Translations under genes and position numbers: made by a program | Origin: Boswellia sacra | Taxonomy: Eukaryota > Streptophyta > Magnoliopsida > Sapindales > Burseraceae | DNA length: 64,000 nt | Direction: 5' to 3' | Assembly: GCA_013180625.2 (NCBI GenBank) | Contig: SNVD02013030.1 | Location: forward strand, 1 to 64,000 | The notes under the pieces: model-generated | What the model was told of the DNA's origin: nothing | Database searches by the model: none | The model's input: only the letters and a program-made list of their open reading frames with translations | Shown: in pieces, positions 55,816 to 64,000 of the stretch | Layout of the letters: each line of letters opens with the position of its first letter | Position numbering within the stretch: position 1 is the first letter of the stretch

Positions 55816-56034
55816 CTAAATTCTACCTCTATTATTAAGCGTCCAATACCAAATTTCTAGATCATAAATGTGGTCTTCTAACCACTCTTGCTCTAGGAAT
55901 AAATCTATCTTATCTTGTTCATATAAATTATACCAGTTTTGTTTAAGAAATCTTTTGATATTTCTAAGTTCTATTCTATGCGTTGCAATATGATCTCTTA
56001 ATTGTTCTTTTTCAATTGGCCTACGATCTTCCAT
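55816..56034 (-). CDS. small caulimovirid ORF, 72 codons (downstream copy)
   Basis: First ORF after the tRNA-Met primer site (25 bp away), starting MEDRRPIEKEQ and ending NNRGRI. Highly charged, with a Trp/Leu-rich second half (EQEWLEDHIYDLEIWYW). Predicted helical, with no signal peptide or membrane segment. Function unknown to me. It is intact here and in the other unit (63295-63513), with two amino-acid differences. It may be a leader ORF or the N-terminal part of a longer product joined by splicing. Confidence 0.55.
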   Translation of the reverse strand: MEDRRPIEKEQLRDHIATHRIELRNIKRFLKQNWYNLYEQDKIDLFLEQEWLEDHIYDLEIWYWTLNNRGRI

Positions 56035-56058
56035 AAATCTAAACTAAGCTAAGTATAA

Positions 56059-56071
56059 GGCTCTGATACCA
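56059..56071 (-). other. tRNA-Met primer-binding site (downstream unit)
   Basis: TGGTATCAGAGCC on the minus strand, as expected for caulimovirid minus-strand DNA synthesis. Confidence 0.85.
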
Positions 56072-56239
56072 AATTGAAAACAGGATCAAAGAGAATAAAG
56101 TAAATATGCAAAATTGCAATATTTATGGAATAATAAAATGGCTTACTTTTTTGGCAGTCTTAGTTTAGAAGATTGATGTTGAAAAGAGAATTAACAAAAT
56201 TATAGATTAGAGTAAGGCAAGAGATAAATAAATCTTTAT

Positions 56240-56245
56240 TTTATT
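56240..56245 (-). terminator. poly(A) signal AATAAA, caulimovirid
   Basis: AATAAA on the minus strand, about 70 bp downstream of the TATA box at 56314-56322. In caulimovirids the poly(A) signal lies just past the transcription start, giving a terminally redundant RNA. The spacing fits. Confidence 0.55.
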
Positions 56246-56313
56246 GAAAATAGAACAAGAGAAAGGACTTAGCTGGTACTCTCAGCCGATGCCCTTTCTT
56301 TCATACAAGAGTT

Positions 56314-56322
56314 ATTTATATA
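56314..56322 (-). promoter_or_regulatory. TATA box, caulimovirid promoter between units
   Basis: TATATAAAT on the minus strand, matching TATATAAAG at 63793-63801 in the other unit. Lies about 245 bp before the primer site. Confidence 0.6.
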
Positions 56323-56539
56323 GATTTGAAATACGGACTTCAAACCATTACAAATCCATAACAACTATTTACTTTTGACTAAGATCAATACCTAATGATT
56401 CTTACTTTTGATGTGTACAATATAATGATTACTACTTTTGACAATAGTTTACTATTTTTGATAAACTTAAGTATACGTGGAGCGTTGAATCTTGCTTTCT
56501 CCACCGATCTTCTAAAAACATTGGATAAAGTTGCTTGAC

Positions 56540-57780
56540 TATATCCCTTTATAGATCAAAAGTGTCTTGCGAGAGTGGCCCACCATATGGATCTTCATCT
56601 GGATTTTCTGGATTAGTGTCCGATGAGCTGTCTGAAATTTGTTGAATAATTGTCGCCATCAATTGCTTGAGCTGTTTACTTTTTGACTTCTCCTTTTTGG
56701 ACTTTTTGATGATGTTAACTTGTCTTGATTTTGGGCTTTTGCTTTGGATGGAGTATTAGGCTTGATTAATTTGGGCTTCTGTGATTGAATAAGCTTTTTT
56801 TGGATACTTTGGGCTGAACATCTTGAAATATCATACTTGTCCCACCATTTAATCCTAAATTCTCTAACAAAGGATAAATAACAGCTTGAGTAATAAGGCT
56901 CAATAGTATATGACCATGATAAAATCCAGGGAATTTGGAAATCTATATGGAAACTAATTTGTTGAACATAGGGCTGGTCTGGAGTATCAGCATGTTTTTT
57001 GTAATAAGTAAAAGATAATTGATTAATTTGTTATGGATAAATTGCGGGATTGGATCCTAGATAATACCACCATTCTAAAAACCGAGATGGATAAAACTTT
57101 TGACAACTATTATCAAAATGAATAAACCACAAATGATCAAAAGTTCTAAGGTAAAACATTTTGAACTAGGCTTTTTGATAATCTATATAATTGTAACCAT
57201 TTGGTTCATAAGGAATTGAGAAGGAAACATTGGTCCAAATTGATTGGGTATCGAATTCTCTAGGGGTTTTGACTTTCTTAATTTTACAAGTTGAGTAGGA
57301 TATTTGATCAGGATTTTTGGGGTCTTTGTGATGAACCAATTCTACACTATCAGTATCAACTAGGATTAACTCATAAAATTGACGATTTTTATGTGGATTA
57401 TCGGTAATATATTGGCAATCTAGAAGGAATAATCTTTGAGTAAGGGATTTTAATTGAAATAAGGAGATTGACTTGGTATATTGAGTAACTTGGAGATGTT
57501 GACGTTGATTCTTAGTTATGTATTTGGACTTTTGAGTGGATGAACCTATCTGGGCAGATGACCCAGATGCTACTTGAGTATTTGGTTGGGTAGATGACCC
57601 AACTACGACTTGAGAAAATGAAAAGGGTAGATATTCAGCTAGAGCTGAATATGTATTTGCAATGGGGACTTTTCCCACACTTGCAACTTGAATAGACTGA
57701 TTTGTTTTAGTCATGACATAGTCACTGGCTATCACAATCTTTTTATCTGTCATTTTGACTATCCTCACCAAGTATTTCAC
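56540..57780 (-). pseudogene. caulimovirid 3' ORF of unknown function (decayed)
   Basis: Open from 57780 to 57166 (204 codons), then continuing in broken frames to about 56540. The start region has TKTNQSIQVASVGKVPIANT, then a Ser/Gln/Thr-rich linker, then a folded-looking part (SLTQRLFLLDCQYI, IWTNVSFSIPYEPNGYNY). Further on, a segment with KWWDKYD is at about 56826-56850. I recognise no enzyme motif. Position after RNase H and before the promoter matches the second ORF reported for some caulimovirids. It may be an inclusion/transactivator-like or capsid-assembly function, but that is speculation. Confidence 0.55.
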
Positions 57781-57829
57781 TCTTTGATTTTTTCCTGTAA
57801 AAATTCTCTTATTAAAAAGTCTGGAATAG

Positions 57830-58277
57830 AATTATTTTCTCCTTTGATTGATTCAATTTTAAAATCAAATACGGATAAAATTGCTTGCCATCTTGCAAAA
57901 TTTTTTTTAGAAACTAGATTTTTAACATCTTTTTATAAAACTTCTTCTGCAGATTTGTAGTCAATACAAAGTAAAAACATTTTATTGAATAAATCATCTT
58001 GAAATTTGGCGATGCATAAAACAATTGACAAAATTTCTTTTTTAATGGTTGAATAATTCTTTTGCGGTTTGAGCCATACTCCTGAGTGATACATAACTAA
58101 TTTTTCATTAATTGATTCGGGTAATTTTTGCTTAAGAATACCTCCATATCCTATTTTAGAGGCATCTATTTCAACAATCATAAAGGCATTAGGATGTGGA
58201 ATTCCTAGACAAGGAAGTGTTTTGACCTTTTCTTTTAGAATTTTGATTATTTTAGTATGTTCTTCTGTCCAAGACAA
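57830..58277 (-). pseudogene. caulimovirid RNase H region (decayed)
   Basis: Piece 58277-57933 (114 codons) covers the start of the RT-linked RNase H (IVEIDASKIGYGGIL with the catalytic Asp, YSTIKKEILSIV with the Glu, LCIDYKSAEEVL with the third Asp). A stop follows at 57933-57935, and FARWQAILSVFDF is readable beyond, about 57885-57847. RNase H degrades genomic RNA during reverse transcription. No integrase follows. The join to RT upstream (58278-58475) is out of frame. Confidence 0.75.
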
Positions 58278-59393
58278 AGGATTCTTTTCAAGTCTTTGAT
58301 ATAAAGGTTTGCATAATTTTCTAAGATTTGGAAAGAACTCTGAAACGTAATTTAAAGATCCTAAAAATCTTTGTAATTAATTTTTATCTTTAATTTCATC
58401 TGGAAATTTGTTAACAAGTTCTATTGTTCTTTGAATAGGTTTTATTGTTCCTTGGTATATGTCATATCCTAAAACCTAATTTTTGTTTGAAATAATTTCA
58501 TTTTTGTGGCAGAAATTACTAAACCATTTTTTTTGACTACATAAAAATAGTGTTTTTAAATGTTTAAAATGTTGTTCTACAGCTTCAGAAAAGACTAATA
58601 TATCATCTATATAAACAATAATAAATTTTATATAAGGGTTGAATATATCATTCATTATATGTTGAAATTCAGATGGAGCATTTTTTAATCTAAATGTCAT
58701 TACATTCCATTCATAGTGACCAAATGGTACTGTAAAAGCTGTTTTATAACTATCTTGTTCTGCTATTTGAACTTGCCAAAATCCGCTTTTCATGTCAAAT
58801 TTTGAAAATAATATTGCATTATAAAGTCTTTTAACTAAATCTCTTTTGTTAGGAATGGGATATCTAATCCATTGTAATACTTTGTTTAGAGGTTTATAAT
58901 TGATTACTAATCTTGGAACTCCTCTTTCTATTTCAGATTTTTTATTAACATAAAAGGCTACACTACTCCAAGGCGATTTTGATTCTCTTATTAATTTTTT
59001 ATTTAATAAGTCTTTTATTTCTTCTTGGCAATGTTGTAATAATTCTTGATTCATTTGTATTGGTCTAGCTTTTGTTGGAATTTGTTTTTCATTAAATTCT
59101 TTAATATATGGTAAAGTTACTATATGTTTCTTTCTATCCCAAAACTGACTAGGCAAATCTGAATATATTTCTTTTTTAAATTTATTTTCTATTCCTTTTA
59201 TATCATTTTTAATATTAGGCTTTTCTAATTGTTCTTCAATTCTTTTATATTTAATTTCTTTTTGGAGATAATTAATATGGTTTTGTTTATTAATGATTAA
59301 ATTTATTTGTTTAGTTATTGTATTTTGTTGTAATTGATGAATTTCTCTAATATCTATTGATGACAACAACTTAAAACTTATTTTTGTTCCCAT
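58278..59393 (-). pseudogene. caulimovirid reverse transcriptase (mostly open, decayed)
   Basis: Open from 59393 to 58476 (305 codons). Conserved blocks: PWSSVAFYVNKKSE, PRLVINYKPLN, FSKFDMKSGFWQVQI, TAFTVPFGHYEWNVM and catalytic YIDDILVF near 58612. GFWQ and GHYEWNVM are the forms seen in plant pararetroviruses, as against the copia RTs elsewhere in this window. The frame is lost after 58476 in the thumb region. It would copy pregenomic RNA into DNA in virus cores. Part of it recurs in the mosaic at 53.5-54.5 kb. Confidence 0.85.
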
Positions 59394-59700
59394 AATTTTC
59401 GTATGAATTCCTTGACTATCAATTTTGAATGGATATATTTGTGTTAAGAATGGGTTGCCTAAAATAATTTTTTACTGAGGTTTTTTACTAATATAAATGT
59501 TGTTTTAAAACAATATCCTTGATTACATATTTTGACTTTTGATAATTTATAATTAATTTCTAAATTCATTCCATTTGCACCACGTAATTTTTTAGATGTT
59601 TTTTCATAATATTTTGTTGGAATAAGGCCTTCTCTAATACAATTTTGTTCAGCTCCTGAATCTACTAAAGCAATTGCTTCTATTTATAAAAAATTATCTA
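59394..59700 (-). pseudogene. caulimovirid aspartic protease region (decayed)
   Basis: VDSGAEQN, the retroviral-type active-site motif, is readable on the minus strand at about 59668-59645. The flanks carry stops at about 59690 and 59477. The protease would cleave the polyprotein. It lies between the capsid and RT remains, as in caulimovirids. Confidence 0.65.
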
Positions 59701-60299
59701 TATGTAATAATATTCTTATATACCATTTTTGATAATTAATTTTCTACAATTTATATATAATATTCTTCTACTCACGAACTAGAAGCTTGATCATTTTTAT
59801 TTTGTGATTCAAGTATAGTTAATCTTGTTTGAGTTTGGAGTTGTTCTAACTATTGAATTTGAATTTCTTTTTTAATATCTTTTATTTGTTCCTTTAAATT
59901 TCTAATTTCTTGTTACAATTCTCCTGTAGTAACTTGTTTAAATAAAGTTTGTGACGGGTACTTTTTCCATATTTTGTTTAGACTAAATGTATCTGGAGTT
60001 TTAATTTTACTTTCTTGTTCTAAAATTTCTTTTAATCTCATTAAATATTCTCTTTTATATTAAGATCTTCAATTTTATCAATAATATCTAATAAAAATTG
60101 TTTATCAGTATTTTTAGTGATTACATTAATTTGTTTACAATTGCATATTCCTTCTATACAGCTTAAAGATTCATTACTTTCTGAAGTAGTATCAGTGTCT
60201 TGAATGTCTAGAATATCTTCTTCACTATTACTAGTACTGGAATCTTGACTAAATTGTTCGCTAAAGAATAATTTATTTAATTTTATTTTTTAATTCATC

Positions 60300-62037
60300 T
60301 TGATCATTTAAAAATTCGTTAACTTTGTTTTTCTTTTTACATTGTTTTGCTGTATGTCCTGGTTGTCTACAATTCCGAAATACTAATTGTTTCTTTGAAT
60401 AATTCTTCTTAGGTTTATATTTTTTCTTACTTTTCTTGTAATATTGATTATCAAATTGATTTTTAAAAAATTTCTTTGATTTTTAAAAAATTTCTTTGAT
60501 TTTTTCTTATATTTCTTTGAGTATGCTGGTGGTTTAAGATTTTTATAACCACATTGTTCACAGAATGAACCCATAGTTTTACCAAAATTTTCTATTTTTC
60601 TTTTCTCTTTTTGTTCTTGACATATTGCTAAACCTTCTTTTTTAATAAAAACAAATAATTGTCCATATGTTATATTATCCCAAGGAATTGAATTTCCTCT
60701 TGTTATCTCTGTTAATTTATTGATTATTTTTCCAGAAAAGAATTTAGGTAATCCCGCAATAAATCTTTCTTTCCAGAAAGAAGTATTACAGTAATGTCTC
60801 TTGAATATATTTGTTAAAAAATACATCCTTATACCATCTAAAATCTCCTAAAGTTGGACATCTAAGATTTGTTAAAATTATTTTTGAACTAGCTAATTCT
60901 TCTTTAGGATTTCCTATAAAATACATTGCAATTGTGTATATTAATACTTCTACAGCATCTTGAGTTTCTTGAATAGTCACAAATCCATCTTCATCTTCTA
61001 CTTGAGTTTTTTCTACATGATTAAGTATGATTTGTTAATCATTAAATCCTATACAATTATCCCACCAATATTTTAATGACCCTGTAAAACCTGCTACTAA
61101 CATCTTAGCAGTTTCATGATCAGTTGTTTTATAAGCTTTATAAGCAGTGGATGCCATATTCATTTCTTGTAAAGTATTCATTATTTCATATTCTGATTTT
61201 CAATCTATATTCCATTCATAAATTGAATCACCTGAATATTTATTAGAAATAAATTGTTTTATTTATTTCACCAATATCTTCAGATGTTGTAATTGATTGA
61301 TTATCATTTTGTTGATTTTGATCTATGGTATTGATATTATTAGAGGTACTTGGTAATATTTTAATTTTTTTATTAATTTGATCAATTAAATCTACTTTAG
61401 GAATTTTTGCTAGTGAATTATTTGGTTGAACTGTTTTAAATAATGGAGCAGATATATCTTGAGGGAATGTAACAGATTGCTTTGATTTAATATTATCTAT
61501 TTGATCGTCTATTCTTGTTACTTGTTTAGACACAATATGTGATAATTGATTATGAAAATTATTTTGTTCATAGACTTTTTTAATATCTCCTAAAGTTGCA
61601 GTTTCATTATCTAGTTTATTAGATCCTTTTTTAAATGGTGCTGCTAAAATCTCTGTTTCATTTGTTTTAATTTTAATTTGTTCTAAGGGAGGATGTATAG
61701 CTTGAATTATTCCATGTTGTGTAGTTTCTCATTTTTTAAATTCATTTGTTTGGACATTGACTTGTTGACTTTCATAAGGCAATTTGATATTATGTTTTGA
61801 TGCATACGTGTTAAAACATGCGAAGAAAGGAATATTAATTTTTAAATTTTTCATTTCATTATACCATTCTTCCCTAATTTCTTCAATTTTTTGTTTTGTA
61901 AATGTACTGAAATACCATTTTCTTTTAAAATTATTCGCTTCTTGTAAATATTCATTTTTTAAATATTCTTTATTTATTCCAAAATCTTCTTGTTGAATAG
62001 TGTTAATAGTTTGAAAATCTGATTGTGTAGGTGACAT
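60300..62037 (-). pseudogene. caulimovirid capsid/gag region with zinc knuckle (decayed)
   Basis: Open pieces 62037-61729, 61533-61243, 60980-60786 and 60826-60383 follow each other. The first starts MSPTQSDFQTI and has RKWYFSTFTKQKIEEIREEW. The gag-like core includes TGSLKYWWDN (near 61080-61050), TLGDFRWYKDVFF and FWKERFIAGLPKFFSG. A CCHC-type knuckle, NCRQPGHTAKQC, is at about 60372-60337, but its first Cys position holds another residue. An exact 20-bp tandem duplication at 60461-60480/60481-60500 shifts the frame just before the knuckle. It would form the virion shell and bind RNA. Confidence 0.7.
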
Positions 62038-62379
62038 TGGTAGTGATTAATTGACTGGTTCTACCATAGGTGTTGTATAATTTACTGAAAAGTTAGAATT
62101 ATTGTTTATTTCGCTAGCCTGTGTACTCCTAATATTAAAAGTACTAGATTTTGGTAATGAAAATGAACTCCTAGCAGATTTTATATCAAAATAACTTGAT
62201 GAATTTTCTCATATTCTTAAGGAATTAAATCTTAATAATATTTTCCCTTCTGGGTTTTGAGTAATTTATGCTATTTCTTTTTTAGCTATATTTATGGGTA
62301 CTAATGGGTTACCTATTATCCATACTTCTGGTACAGTAATTTCATTCCGTTTAAGTAATTTTGGAGTTTAAGTTGATGT

Positions 62380-62982
62380 TGGAGTATTTTCTTCTATTTC
62401 TACCGTTAATATTGTAGTTTCTCCTCTAGTATCTTGTAATCTACATCTTGGATTAAACCTTGAACTAGTTTGTTTAAAATATATTCTATAAAGTAATAAA
62501 TATCCGTGCCTATTTGTGTAAAAATTGATTATGGTAAATGAATATTTAAAATTAATTTACTAATATTGTTGGATCATGTAGGCTAACTTGGAAATTTGGA
62601 GCACAATTAAAATAAATAGCACCATTACAAAGGTTTGATTGTACTACTCCTAATAAAGAGTTTGAAATTTTAGTAATGTTTTATCTCTTAGTAACACTAA
62701 TACTGGAGAATCTATTCCTATTTTTGATAATGGTTTGATTGCTGTTTGTATTAATCCCAAATGTATATAATTAAATCCTTTTCGGTTATAATTCTCTATT
62801 GCGAATTGACTTAATAATCTTATTTCTTCAAATTCATTTTGTAGAGTTAAAGTTTTTTCATGTTCTTTCATTGAATAGGCAGTTTTAAAGTCAAATTTTC
62901 CTATTTCATATATACTATTCGGTGGAATACTAGGTAATATATTTTTGCTTAAACTTTGTTTAATATTAGTAATTCTTGTCAT
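62380..62982 (-). pseudogene. caulimovirid 30K movement protein (decayed)
   Basis: ATG at 62982 (MTRITNIKQSL), open for 110 codons to 62650, then read-through pieces to about 62380. The segment NYIHLGLIQTAIKPLS followed by VLVLLRD fits the core of the 30K movement superfamily. The part after 62640 continues with SLHD-like and long beta-type segments, out of frame. The frame is lost near 62660, where the other copy has one more base (tcttgaaatt against ttgaaatt). Function in family: tubule or plasmodesma-gating protein for cell-to-cell spread. Confidence 0.7.
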
Positions 62983-63065
62983 TATTTCTCATGAACTAAT
63001 TACTTTGGACGTTTTTCTGGATTTAGAATTTAGATATTTTCTAACTGTAGATGTCATTTTCGAAT

Positions 63066-63294
63066 TATTAATAATTTCAAATTTTAGCACACAATCTTCT
63101 CAGGACAGGATGGCTACGGGAACACCTAGGCTTACCAACGGCTTTACGCTTTTTCACTCCTAGCTACGGGAAACACCTAGCTTGCCAACGTATGCACATC
63201 TTTCACTGCTACCTTTCCCTATCCTTAGAATTTTGTTTACTTAAATTCTACGTTACTAACAATTCTAAAATGAAATCTAAAATTAGAATTTTCT
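63066..63294 (-). repeat. caulimovirid spacer with a 28-bp direct repeat
   Basis: Between small ORF and movement protein. GCTACGGGAAACACCTAG-like units occur at about 63111-63138 and 63162-63189 (plus-strand reading). The same pair is in the other unit at about 55632-55659 and 55683-55710. Non-coding; plus-strand ORFs here are shadows. Confidence 0.6.
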
Positions 63295-63513
63295 CTAAAT
63301 TCTACCTCTATTATTAAGCATCCAATACCAAATTTCTAGATCATAAATGTGGTCTTCTAACCACTCTTGCTCTAGGAATAAATCTATCTTATCTTGTTCA
63401 TATAAAATATACCAGTTTTGTTTAAGAAATCTTTTGATATTTCTAAGTTCTATTCTATGCGTTGCAATATGATCTCTTAATTGTTCTTTTTCAATTGGCC
63501 TACGATCTTCCAT
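63295..63513 (-). CDS. small caulimovirid ORF, 72 codons (upstream copy)
   Basis: Same product as at 55816-56034: begins MEDRRPIEKEQ, ends NNRGRI, 25 bp after the primer site. Two residues differ (one Asn/Ile, one Thr/Met). Charged, Trp/Leu-rich and probably helical. No family recognised. Intact in both units, whereas all large ORFs around it are broken; being short, it is also a small target for mutation. It may act as a leader-encoded protein, or be spliced to the movement-protein ORF about 300 bp further. Confidence 0.55.
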   Translation of the reverse strand: MEDRRPIEKEQLRDHIATHRIELRNIKRFLKQNWYILYEQDKIDLFLEQEWLEDHIYDLEIWYWMLNNRGRI

Positions 63514-63537
63514 AAATCTAAACTAAGCTAAGTATAA

Positions 63538-63550
63538 GGCTCTGATACCA
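63538..63550 (-). other. tRNA-Met primer-binding site (upstream unit)
   Basis: TGGTATCAGAGCC on the minus strand, exactly 7479 bp from its twin at 56059. Confidence 0.85.
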
Positions 63551-64000
63551 AATTGAAAACAGGATCAAAGAGAATAAAGTAAATATGCAAAATTGCAATA
63601 TTTATGGAATAATAAAGTGGCTTACTTTTTTGGCAGTCTTAGTTTGGAAGATTGATGTTGAAAAGAGAATTAACAAAATTATAGATTAGAATAAGGCAAG
63701 AGATAAATAAATCTTTATTTTATTGAAAATAGAACAAGAGAAAGGACTTAGCTGGTACTCTCAGCCGATGCCCTTTCTTTCATACAAGAGTTCTTTATAT
63801 AGATTTGAAATACGGACTTCAAACCATTACAAATCCATAACAACTATTTACTTTTGACTAAGATCAATACATAATGATTCTTACTTTTGATGTGTACAAT
63901 ATAATGATTACTATTTTTGACAATAGTTTACAATTTTTGATAAACTTAAGTGTATGTGGAGCGTTGAATCTTGCTTTCTAAAGTGATACATGGGCACCAA
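63551..64000 (-). promoter_or_regulatory. caulimovirid promoter/poly(A) region (upstream unit, cut by window)
   Basis: Matches 56072 to about 56495 at high identity. TATATAAAG is at 63793-63801 and AATAAA at 63717-63722, both on the minus strand. After about 63978 the sequence no longer matches the inner copy, so the array edge or a junction may lie there. Confidence 0.6.

Larger units (their letters stand above)
54475..56071 (-). mobile_element. endogenous caulimovirid, downstream unit (5' part only)
   Basis: Repeats, in the same minus orientation, the primer site, small ORF, leader, movement-protein and capsid-start segments of the larger unit, offset by 7479 bp at the primer site. It breaks off in the capsid start near 54475, where the mosaic begins. 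Confidence 0.8.
56072..63550 (-). mobile_element. endogenous caulimovirid, one full genome unit (7479 bp)
   Basis: Measured from primer site to primer site. In minus orientation: primer site, small ORF, leader with a repeat, movement protein, capsid/gag with zinc knuckle, aspartic protease, RT, RNase H, a further ORF of unknown function, then promoter and poly(A) region. Movement protein plus RT-RNase H, absence of any integrase, and a unit length of about 7.5 kb all point to Caulimoviridae. The layout recalls petuviruses and florendoviruses, but I cannot settle the genus. Every large ORF is broken. Confidence 0.85.

Noticed and set aside
56072..63550. LTR retrotransposon instead of caulimovirid
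   Set aside because: A repeated unit with a tRNA-Met primer site could also be LTR-body-LTR-body. But no integrase is present, a movement-protein-like ORF is, and the RT motifs are pararetroviral.

Overview
The window is plant nuclear DNA, almost certainly from an angiosperm (probably a eudicot). Plant-specific transposable-element families fill most of it: a Sirevirus-type Ty1/copia element, two En/Spm-type CACTA elements, a plant L1 LINE, a Tnt1/Tork-type copia element and endogenous caulimovirid-like pararetroviral sequence. I see no intact host gene, tRNA, rRNA or CRISPR. Host genes appear only as fragments carried inside a CACTA transposon. Nearly every coding region is broken by stop codons or frameshifts.

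Layout. 1-5021: 3' part of a Sirevirus-like copia element (integrase, RT and RNase H remains, several polypurine tracts, a 1964-bp 3' LTR with two kinds of internal tandem repeat). 5022-8853: caulimovirid-like sequence. It starts as a palindrome in which two promoter/primer-binding regions point away from each other, and the right-hand copy runs on into a decayed 30K-type movement protein and capsid-like region. 12360-19775: a CACTA element with matching ends and an AAC target-site duplication. It carries minus-strand exon fragments of at least three host genes (type II peroxiredoxin, 3-hydroxyisobutyryl-CoA hydrolase-like, pfkB/pseudouridine-kinase-like). It sits 44 bp upstream of the TNP2 start of a second, coding CACTA (19820-26893: TNP2, DUF4218, DUF4216, Ptta/En-Spm, subterminal repeats). 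29692-33842: relics of a plant retroelement (putative plant transposon protein domain, conserved hairpin, LTR-like segment). 33913-35992: a LINE with ORF1 only, a poly(A) tail and 15-bp target-site duplications. 38149-48133: a tandem copia array, LTR-body-LTR-body-LTR, inside one AAAAC duplication. 51119-53454: a possible MITE, a copia LTR fragment and a third CACTA end. 53455-64000: minus-strand endogenous caulimovirid in tandem (7479-bp unit), ending on the left in a scrambled mosaic of pieces of the same virus.

How the pieces relate. The order of events can be partly read. The Sirevirus lies in the left arm of the palindrome. The gene-carrying CACTA lies in the coding CACTA. The LINE lies beside a retroelement LTR. 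The copia tandem looks like one insertion later duplicated by unequal recombination between LTRs. The most unusual parts are the caulimovirid array, with its scrambled edge and a small intact 72-codon ORF in both units, the head-to-head caulimovirid palindrome, the multi-gene capturing CACTA and the ORF1-only LINE. All family assignments come from reading motifs by eye; no database search was run.
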